Shown piece after piece: positions 1 through 5,766 of a DNA stretch of 9,209 nt (its first letter is position 1; the number at the start of each line of letters is the position of its first letter). The translations under genes and the position numbers were made by a program. Source of the DNA: Blautia sp. GTDB lineage: Bacteria > Bacillota > Clostridia > Lachnospirales > Lachnospiraceae. The DNA is taken from positions 1-9,209 of the forward strand of contig JAFOJB010000583.1 in NCBI GenBank assembly GCA_017420455.1, written 5' to 3'. The notes under the pieces are model-generated. The model was not told where the DNA came from and did not search any database. It saw only the letters and a list, made by a program, of their open reading frames with translations.

Positions 1-24
1 ACCCCTTCCCAGAGCGGAAGGGGT
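1..24 (-). terminator. Probable intrinsic terminator hairpin after mtnA
   Basis: A perfect 9-bp inverted repeat (1-9 with 16-24) encloses a 6-base loop. It lies 35 bases past the mtnA stop codon. The stem is GC-rich and is preceded on the minus strand by an A-rich stretch (gaaaga). The T-tract expected on the minus strand would fall left of base 1, so it cannot be seen. On the plus strand the hairpin is followed by a T-rich stretch (ctttcatgtttattt), so it may be bidirectional and also serve a converging gene outside the window. Confidence 0.6.
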
Positions 25-58
25 CTTTCATGTTTATTTGTGATAAAGTGCAAAATTA

Positions 59-1168
59 CTATTTATCGACGTATTTCGTTACAGGGAGGATGCCCATTTT
101 TTCGAAGGCTTCTTTAAAGGGGGCTGTGGCGATGCCTTTTTCTGTGATGATGCCGGTGACGAGGGAGTGGTCGGTCACATCGAAGGCGGGGTTTACTACT
201 CCTACTCCTTCGGGGGCCATGCGTTTTTCGTACCACATCTCTGTCACTTCTTCCGGTTTTCTCTGTTCAATGCGGATCTCGTCGCCGGAATGGAGGGTCA
301 TGTCGATAGTGGAGGAGGGTGCGCATACGTAGAAGGGGATTCCATAGTGCCTGGCCAGTATGGCTACGCCGCTGGTGCCGATCTTGTTTGCGAAATCTCC
401 GTTGGCTGCCACACGGTCGCAGCCGACGAAGATGATCCCGACCTTTTTGTTCTTCATTGTATAGGAAGCCATGTTGTCGCACTGCACGTAGGTATCGATA
501 CCTGCAGACTGCATTTCGTAGGCGGAAAGCCTTGCTCCCTGAAGGAGGGGGCGTGTTTCATCGCAGTATACATGCATGTCCTTTTTCCCGTCCCAGCCAT
601 GCTCCAGGGCGATATACATGGGAGAAAGGGCGGTTCCGTATTTGGAGGTGGCCAGGGAACCGGCGTTGCAGTGTGTCATGATCCCCACGCCTTTACCTAA
701 TTGTTCCAGAAGCCGGAAACCGTGTTCCCCGATGCTGCGGCAGATCTGAATGTCTTCCTGACGGATCGCTTCTGATTCTTCCAGAAGCAGCCTTTTCATT
801 TCCGGGATGGAAAGCTGCTCAATACGGGAAAGCATCAGGCTGTGCATCCGGTTCAGCGCCCAGGAAAGGTTTACTGCCGTGGGGCGGGAGGAATTGATAT
901 ATTCCATGTTCTTTATGCATTCTTTCACAAATTCTGCCTTGTCCTCCGTCTGCAGCTGGTCCGCCAGCAGATAATAGGCAAAACCTCCTGTCACGCCGAT
1001 GGCCGGGGCGCCGCGTACCCGGAGCATATAGATTGCCTCCCAGATTTCTCCTGCCGTCCTGATGGAAAGATATTTACATTCGTTCGGCAGCAGAGTCTGA
1101 TCCACGATCACGATCGATTTCTTATCCTCTGAAAGCCTTACGGTATCCATATTGAGTGCGTTTTCCAT
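59..1168 (-). CDS. mtnA: S-methyl-5-thioribose-1-phosphate isomerase
   Basis: This cytoplasmic enzyme interconverts methylthioribose-1-phosphate (an aldose) and methylthioribulose-1-phosphate (a ketose) in salvage of methylthioadenosine, the by-product of polyamine synthesis. It belongs to the eIF2B-alpha/MtnA family. The 369-residue product is close to the family's usual length of about 350. Visible signatures are RGAPAIG (52-58), SSRPTAVNLSW (93-103), HCNAG with the expected catalytic Cys167, CDETRP (202-207), and GCDRVAANGD (249-258) with the expected catalytic Asp251, followed by NKIGT. NPAFDVTDHSLVTGIITEKG near the C-terminus is also typical. The start at 1168 is chosen because GAGGAG lies 8 bases upstream. 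Met7 (ATG at 1150) is a weaker alternative. The frame stays open for 79 more codons upstream to 1405, but that stretch is the structured intergenic element and aligns with no part of MtnA. The stop is TAG. No other methionine-salvage gene is visible. A DHAP-shunt role is possible if an aldolase and kinase lie elsewhere. Confidence 0.95.
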   Translation of the reverse strand: MENALNMDTVRLSEDKKSIVIVDQTLLPNECKYLSIRTAGEIWEAIYMLRVRGAPAIGVTGGFAYYLLADQLQTEDKAEFVKECIKNMEYINSSRPTAVNLSWALNRMHSLMLSRIEQLSIPEMKRLLLEESEAIRQEDIQICRSIGEHGFRLLEQLGKGVGIMTHCNAGSLATSKYGTALSPMYIALEHGWDGKKDMHVYCDETRPLLQGARLSAYEMQSAGIDTYVQCDNMASYTMKNKKVGIIFVGCDRVAANGDFANKIGTSGVAILARHYGIPFYVCAPSSTIDMTLHSGDEIRIEQRKPEEVTEMWYEKRMAPEGVGVVNPAFDVTDHSLVTGIITEKGIATAPFKEAFEKMGILPVTKYVDK

Positions 1169-1191
1169 TTCCGTTTCTCCTCTTATACGCA

Positions 1192-1219
1192 AGTATAAAC
1201 TGACATGCCCTGTTGTCGG
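1192..1219 (-). promoter_or_regulatory. Possible mtnA promoter
   Basis: On the minus strand a TATACT box (1192-1197, five of six matches to TATAAT) follows a CCGACA hexamer (1214-1219, four of six matches to TTGACA) with a 16-base spacer. Transcription from it would start near 1185 and give a leader of about 17 bases containing the GAGGAG ribosome binding site (1177-1182). A 6-bp inverted repeat (1183-1188 with 1193-1198, loop gcaa) overlaps the -10 box. The call rests on consensus matching only. If it is right, most of the structured element upstream is not in the mtnA mRNA. Confidence 0.3.
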
Positions 1220-1387
1220 AAAGATACTGTTCAGAACCCTCCACAACATTCGGAATTCCCGCCCTGCGGGCTCTCCTGGCGCTTCGCGCCTGAATTTCTC
1301 ATCCTGTGGAGTGACTGCTTTCGCAGTCTTTCCCGGATCTGAGACCGGATTTTCCGTGCAGGCACAAGAATCCGGTCTCGTATCCGG
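1212..1387 (-). other. Highly structured intergenic element, probably an interspersed repeat or structured RNA
   Basis: The gap between the 1379-residue protein gene and mtnA is packed with complementary segments. They are ggaaaga (1218-1224) with tctttcc (1327-1333); ctccac (1239-1244) with gtggag (1306-1311); aattc (1254-1258) with gaatt (1292-1296); hairpins 1258-1270 (cccgc/gcggg) and 1278-1290 (ggcgc/gcgcc); hairpin 1313-1328 (gactgc/gcagtc, GAAA loop on the minus strand); and the long inverted repeat at 1333-1387. The pairs nest into a multibranched fold with only small overlaps. I tried to match it to the SAM-I riboswitch (a plausible neighbour for mtnA), cobalamin and c-di-GMP-I, and it fits none of them. 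From memory, unverified, similar sequence recurs between genes in Lachnospiraceae genomes, often misannotated as short hypothetical proteins. No second copy is visible in this window. Confidence 0.5.
1333..1387 (-). repeat. Long inverted repeat downstream of the 1379-residue protein gene
   Basis: A perfect 11-bp stem, gagaccggatt (1341-1351) with aatccggtctc (1369-1379), is extended after a 2-base internal loop by a further 6 bp, ccggat (1333-1338) with atccgg (1382-1387). The apical loop is 17 bases. It lies about 30 bases past the stop codon of the gene ending at 1417, where a terminator would be expected. No T-tract follows on the minus strand, so it is not a canonical intrinsic terminator. 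It may protect the 3' end of the mRNA or be one arm of the adjoining structured element. Confidence 0.65.
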
Positions 1388-1416
1388 ACAGGCTGTGAAT
1401 AGCAACGTCGAAAATA

Positions 1417-4400
1417 TTATCCAAGCATGCCCAGTGCAGTGTTGATTAATGTCGTAACCGACGTAAGATCTGCGTTTCCGGCTGATATCAGACTGGCGGC
1501 GCTGCTCAGCAGACCCGCGGCGCCAGGATATTGATCACCCAGCGATTTCTGAGCTTCCTGAAGCAGAGTTCCGATCGCATCCCGGTTGGCTTCCAGATCA
1601 ATGGCAGCCAGATTCAGGACACTGGAAATATATGCCTTTGCTGATTCGACAGCCGCATTTCCGGACGGTGTTTCTCCCGTGCCGTTGTCTTGCATATCGT
1701 CTGTGACAGAATCGTCCGGAACGCCAGCTCCGTTGTCGTCTTCTCCGGCAGAATCGTCCGGAGCAGCAGCTGTGTCGCCGCCTTCTGCCGGAATCTCCGC
1801 AGCGCTGTTTCCACTCTCATCCTCTGACGAATTGTCCACGGCGGCATTTCCGGCGGCATCAGTGACTGCACTATCCGCGGCGCCATTTCCGGCATCTACG
1901 GCTGTATTATCCGCAGCGGCGTTTCCGGCGGCATCTGCGGCTGTATTGTCCGCGGCGGCGTTTCCGGCGCCGTCAGCGGCCGTATTGTCCGCAGCGGCGT
2001 TTCCGGCGGCATCTGCGGCTGTATTGTCCGCGGCGGCGTTTCCGGCGGCGTCAGCGGCTGTATTGTCCACGGCGTCGTTTCCGGTATCATCTGCGGGGAC
2101 AATATCCGTGCCGGCATTCGAAGCATTGTCTGCTCCTTCCAGTTTTGCCCCGTCTACGCCATAGAGTTCAAAGTTATCCCCATAGCTCTTCTGTGCCAGA
2201 ATGTATTTCCCGTCTCCCGATATTTTCAGCCTGTTATAGTTATTCAGGAACTGATTTCCATGCCAGTCGATCAGATCATATCCATATCCGGAAGCATTCC
2301 TGCATCTCCAGAATAATCCCCTGCCGCCTTCAAGGCTGATAAGGTTCTGGTAACCATCCGTCTTTACTCCATCCGCCGCGATCAGGGAATAGCTGCCATC
2401 TGCGTTTTTCAGAGATGCCGCCATTCCTCCGTTTGTGCAGTCGTCTTCCGGATAGCTGATCTCGCAGGTAATATTTCCTCCCTCCGTTACATAACCGATC
2501 TTTTCATCCTTTTCTACGCAGAAGTACCCATTCGCCCAGAGGCAGGAGCCCTGATCCAGATATGCGTTCTTTATCCCTTCGAATTCTGCCGGGATCACGA
2601 AATCTCCGTTCATATCGACGACGCCGAACGTCGACTCACCGCCTGTGTAATATGCAAGACGGGAGTATCCGTCCGGGAAATTCGCGTCATATAAAGAGCC
2701 TCCTGTCTTGTCCTGTATCGTCTTCTGCAGAACGGCCATCGAGTCAAATCCCTGGAAGCTGCTGACATAGCTCACGGTCGCAACTGCGGTAAAGGCTGCA
2801 TCATAGGTTGTCACGGTACCGTCGATACGATTCTTGACATTGATATATTCCTCGCACGCCTGGATATCCATGATCTGGTCTCTTGTCAGCGTCACGGAAC
2901 TGATATCCGTCTGTGTTACATGGCTGACGACCGCCTGATCGATCAGATAATACTCTTTTTTCGTCCCCCAGATGGAGAAATCGTGGTCCCCCTCGGTTCC
3001 ACCGGGTACCAGCTTATAGGAAACGATCCAGTTTTCGTTCAGCACCTTCACAACATCATATTCGCAGGGAAGTACCTGACTGCCGTTCATGGAAAGGACT
3101 CCATAACGTCCTCTTCCGGCTCCCTCTTCCTCGACGATCAGCCAGCCATAATGATGCTCAAAATTATTGGTATATTTCGCTTCCGTCAGCGTCCTGCCGC
3201 TGACATCCGCGATCAGCCACTTTTCCGTGGACGGATCTTCCGCGATCATAAGACTGGTCCCGCTGATGAAATCGCTGGCGATCGTCGTAGCCAGCAGCTC
3301 TACGGCCGGATCTCCCTGATAAGCCTCCAGAGACGCCCCTTCTCTGATCTGTGCTTCCAGCTCGGAAGCGCCTCCTGCGGTTTCCGCGATGGAGACAGGT
3401 GAAGCGTCATTGACCAGGTAGAGCGAACTGGATGTATACCCGTCCTGCGCGATCAGATAATTTCCATTGGCGGAAATGGAATAGTCTTTGCAGTCGGACA
3501 GCAGGACATTTCCGTGCCAGTCGATCAGGTCATAGCTGTAATCCGGAAGCTGCGCTTTCCACAGTAAACCCTTCGATGCATCCAGAGGAGAAAGATAGCT
3601 GTATTTTGCATCCAGGGTACTCACCACGCCGTCTCCGGAGTAGATGGTGTACACTTTATTTTCATCCTTCATATAAGATGCCATACCGTTGTTGTACAGG
3701 CTCCAGGGATCAACCGCATACTGCGCAGTCACGGTGCCTCCCTGCACGACAAAGACAGAGTTTCCATCCTTTTTCGCAAGTGTGTACCCGCCTGTGATGA
3801 TGGAACCGTCCGTACTGTAGATCGAATCGAACTCGGTCGGGATAATGATATTCCCATACCGGTCTACCACGCCATACTTTCCATCTCTGTAGATCTTTGC
3901 GTAATTTCCTTCGAATCTGGAGACAGACCCGTTCATTCGGGAGGACAGCTCTTCTGCAGCCCGGTGTGCTTCATCATAGGAAGAATCATACAGACTGTCC
4001 GGATACTGGATGATCTGGAAATCCGGATCATAGGTGACAACCGTGCCGTTCCGGTCCCGGACGTTCAGATAATCGCCGACTGCATATCCTTCCCCGTACT
4101 GTTCTCTGGTCAGAGAAGATACCGGGGCGGATTTGTCATTCCCGAAGTAGTACAGATCGACCGTACCGATCTGGTATTTCCCTCCTCCATAGCCATAATA
4201 ATCGTAATCGTCGCTGGTACCTTCCACGAGATAAATACCCGCAGCCCAGAGATTGCCGAGTACCTCCACTACATCATACTGGAAGGGAACCAGTATCGTG
4301 CCATCTGTATTCAGGACGCCGCCATGCCTGTTATCGTCTGCAAGCTTTGCGGTGATCAGGCCGTATTTGCTCCTGAACTCGTCTGTATACGCAGATTCTG

Positions 4401-5556
4401 TCAGAATATTCCCGTTCAGGTCCATCAGGGCGTACAGACCGTTCACATCCTTGAACGCAATGAGACTGGAGCCGGAAATAAAGCGGTCCGCTTTGATCCC
4501 CCCGGCTTTTGTCAGGCGCACGTCTCCGGAGTATACCTCAATTTCTTCGGCAGGATGATCTCCCAGCGCAACACTGTCTGTCGCGTTGATATTTGCCCCT
4601 TCTCCCATGACGGAATCGTTGGTGTTCAGAAGGATACTGTCAATGGACAGCGCATCATCCTCCGGCGTGGTAAAGGTATCTGTGATGGGGTCAGCAATTC
4701 CGGTGCTCTTCGTGATATTCCGGGTAACACGTTCCAGGGTAGGCTGCAGGTCCGCGTAGCTGTACTTCATCTGGCTGAATTTGTAGCCGAAATTATAGAG
4801 CTTCTGGGTTTCCACAGTGCCAAGCTTTGCCGGGGCAGGCAGTCCCTGTGCTGCAGCCGCTTCCTCTGCGGCGGCCTGTGTTGTGGCGATCACGTCGTCG
4901 ACTACCTGGTTGACCTCCTGCTCCTGTGAGATCCCGTCGCGCACGATCACGATCTTGATATCATTCACCACCAGAGTGGCCTGTTCCTGTCCGACGGTTT
5001 CGCCGATCTCCCCCGTGATCACAATTTCTTCGTTTGCGAGCTTCTTTTTCTCCGGGTCAAGCGCCGTCCCTGTCCCGGCTTCATAGGCCATCATAACTCC
5101 TGTCAGGGCGCCTGTGCCCGAAACGGAAAACGGTGCTGCGGCCAGCACTTCGCAGTTAAAAACGCCGGAGGTAGTCAGGGCCGAAGAAATCATGTTGGCG
5201 TTGACAAAGTACATATTCGCAGTCTTCACCCGGATGCCGCCGCTTGTCGTGAGCCGGATCAGGGCACTGCTGTAGGTCTGTGTCCCGATCAGATCCGCGG
5301 AAATGATATCTCCCAGATGCGCGTATTCATCCGCGTTCGTTATGGTAATCACCTTCGCCTGATCTTCCGTGATACCGAAATAGTTCAGCAGATCTGCTTT
5401 CTCGGCTGAGGTAATATCAGCCGCCAGGGTAAGCACAAGCTGATACCTGGAATCAGCCACATCGGCAAATGTCAGCTGCACGGTCATACTGCTGATCATC
5501 AGAATAAAAACGAGAAGGACCGACAGGCATCTTCTAAATATTCTGTTCTTCATCAT
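1417..5556 (-). CDS. Exported DUF1002 / WG-repeat protein with Ala-Asp repeat linker and helical C-terminal domain
   Basis: The product is 1379 residues. The start at 5556 is chosen because AGAGG lies 5 bases upstream and a classical signal peptide follows (basic MMKNRIFRR, hydrophobic core, likely cleavage after LTFA at residue 31). The first 16 codons of the longer frame to 5604 cover the ribosome binding site and are excluded. Residues about 34-285 match DUF1002 (YpuA-like), including LGDIISADLIGT, SGIRVKT-type and APFSVSGTGALTGVM segments. Residues 357-716 and 759-1136 are two diverged copies of one beta-rich module. They contain WG-type units (YGVVDRYGNIIIPTEF at 561-576; FGVVDMNGDFVIPAEF at 977-992) and both carry DLIDWHGN (676-683 and 1094-1101). 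Residues about 1154-1219 are 13-residue Ala/Asp/Asn repeats inside a longer low-complexity acidic linker (about 1140-1300). Residues 1310-1378 form a helical domain also found in the neighbouring exported protein. There is no lipobox, LPXTG motif or second membrane segment, so retention must be non-covalent if it stays at the surface. The molecular function is unknown. A scaffold or ligand-binding role is inference. Confidence 0.9.
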   Translation of the reverse strand: MMKNRIFRRCLSVLLVFILMISSMTVQLTFADVADSRYQLVLTLAADITSAEKADLLNYFGITEDQAKVITITNADEYAHLGDIISADLIGTQTYSSALIRLTTSGGIRVKTANMYFVNANMISSALTTSGVFNCEVLAAAPFSVSGTGALTGVMMAYEAGTGTALDPEKKKLANEEIVITGEIGETVGQEQATLVVNDIKIVIVRDGISQEQEVNQVVDDVIATTQAAAEEAAAAQGLPAPAKLGTVETQKLYNFGYKFSQMKYSYADLQPTLERVTRNITKSTGIADPITDTFTTPEDDALSIDSILLNTNDSVMGEGANINATDSVALGDHPAEEIEVYSGDVRLTKAGGIKADRFISGSSLIAFKDVNGLYALMDLNGNILTESAYTDEFRSKYGLITAKLADDNRHGGVLNTDGTILVPFQYDVVEVLGNLWAAGIYLVEGTSDDYDYYGYGGGKYQIGTVDLYYFGNDKSAPVSSLTREQYGEGYAVGDYLNVRDRNGTVVTYDPDFQIIQYPDSLYDSSYDEAHRAAEELSSRMNGSVSRFEGNYAKIYRDGKYGVVDRYGNIIIPTEFDSIYSTDGSIITGGYTLAKKDGNSVFVVQGGTVTAQYAVDPWSLYNNGMASYMKDENKVYTIYSGDGVVSTLDAKYSYLSPLDASKGLLWKAQLPDYSYDLIDWHGNVLLSDCKDYSISANGNYLIAQDGYTSSSLYLVNDASPVSIAETAGGASELEAQIREGASLEAYQGDPAVELLATTIASDFISGTSLMIAEDPSTEKWLIADVSGRTLTEAKYTNNFEHHYGWLIVEEEGAGRGRYGVLSMNGSQVLPCEYDVVKVLNENWIVSYKLVPGGTEGDHDFSIWGTKKEYYLIDQAVVSHVTQTDISSVTLTRDQIMDIQACEEYINVKNRIDGTVTTYDAAFTAVATVSYVSSFQGFDSMAVLQKTIQDKTGGSLYDANFPDGYSRLAYYTGGESTFGVVDMNGDFVIPAEFEGIKNAYLDQGSCLWANGYFCVEKDEKIGYVTEGGNITCEISYPEDDCTNGGMAASLKNADGSYSLIAADGVKTDGYQNLISLEGGRGLFWRCRNASGYGYDLIDWHGNQFLNNYNRLKISGDGKYILAQKSYGDNFELYGVDGAKLEGADNASNAGTDIVPADDTGNDAVDNTAADAAGNAAADNTAADAAGNAAADNTAADGAGNAAADNTAADAAGNAAADNTAVDAGNGAADSAVTDAAGNAAVDNSSEDESGNSAAEIPAEGGDTAAAPDDSAGEDDNGAGVPDDSVTDDMQDNGTGETPSGNAAVESAKAYISSVLNLAAIDLEANRDAIGTLLQEAQKSLGDQYPGAAGLLSSAASLISAGNADLTSVTTLINTALGMLG
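1901..2095 (-). repeat. Five tandem 39-bp repeats (minisatellite) in the Ala/Asp linker
   Basis: Five in-frame 39-bp units begin at 1901, 1940, 1979, 2018 and 2057 and encode variants of DNTAADAAGNAAA. A more degenerate unit continues to about 1860. Units 1 and 3 differ at only two bases, and units 2 and 4 at only one. Units 1/2 differ more from each other, so the array has an A-B-A-B pattern, meaning a 78-bp higher-order duplication. The length (multiple of three) keeps the frame under expansion or contraction. Confidence 0.93.
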
Positions 5557-5634
5557 AAATACCTCTTCCTTTCCTGAATCTTTGTATTCATGGTTCCGGC
5601 GCAAAAGACATCGTTCCGCTGAACGGGTTTTTGC

Positions 5635-5664
5635 TCTATATCACACCGCAGCACCTGGTTACAA
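5635..5664 (-). promoter_or_regulatory. Possible promoter of the 1379-residue protein gene
   Basis: On the minus strand TTGTAA (5659-5664) is followed after 18 bases by TATAGA (5635-5640), each matching four of six consensus bases. It would give a leader of about 70 bases. The spacer contains one arm of the inverted repeat at 5644-5693. This is weak consensus matching only. Confidence 0.22.
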
Positions 5665-5693
5665 TACACCGCATTGTTTCAGATGCTGCGGTG
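5644..5693 (-). repeat. Inverted repeats able to form alternative hairpins in the 5557-5766 gap
   Basis: A 10-bp arm, caccgcagca (5644-5653), is complementary to tgctgcggtg (5684-5693). A second copy of the left arm, caccgca (5667-5673), can pair with the same right arm over 7 bp, so the two hairpins exclude each other. A further 7-bp pair, gttccgg (5593-5599) with ccggaac (5698-5704), can enclose the whole unit. A separate small hairpin at 5612-5625 (cgttc/gaacg) is followed by a T run on the plus strand only. On the minus strand, gattttttg (about 5706-5714) provides a T-tract after the upstream gene's stop, with no strong hairpin just before it. The rest of this 210-bp gap shows nothing recognisable. 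Confidence 0.5.
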
Positions 5694-5766
5694 CCGTCCG
5701 GAACAAAAAATCCTCGTTCATCGAAATATGATTTTCTGTACTGGAATCATTCATTTTTCCGGAATG

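Noticed and set aside
1169..1416. SAM-I (S-box) riboswitch upstream of mtnA
   Set aside because: S-box leaders often control methionine-salvage genes, but the conserved S-box core motifs and the terminator T-tract are absent.
1901..2095. CRISPR array or iteron origin
   Set aside because: The 39-bp units are directly adjacent, have no spacers, encode an in-frame protein repeat, and there is no replication gene nearby.
1586..2164. Plus-strand open frame of 192 codons, Ala/Ser/Pro-rich
   Set aside because: It is the antisense of the 39-bp repeats in a well-supported minus-strand gene. GC-rich in-frame repeats remove stops from other frames, and no ribosome binding site is present.
3964..4929. 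Plus-strand open frame of 321 codons
   Set aside because: It is antisense to the DUF1002/WG-repeat gene and has no recognisable domain, plausible start signal or low-complexity-free protein character.
5612..5630. Intrinsic terminator on the plus strand
   Set aside because: The cgttc/gaacg stem is only 5 bp, and no plus-strand gene ends here.
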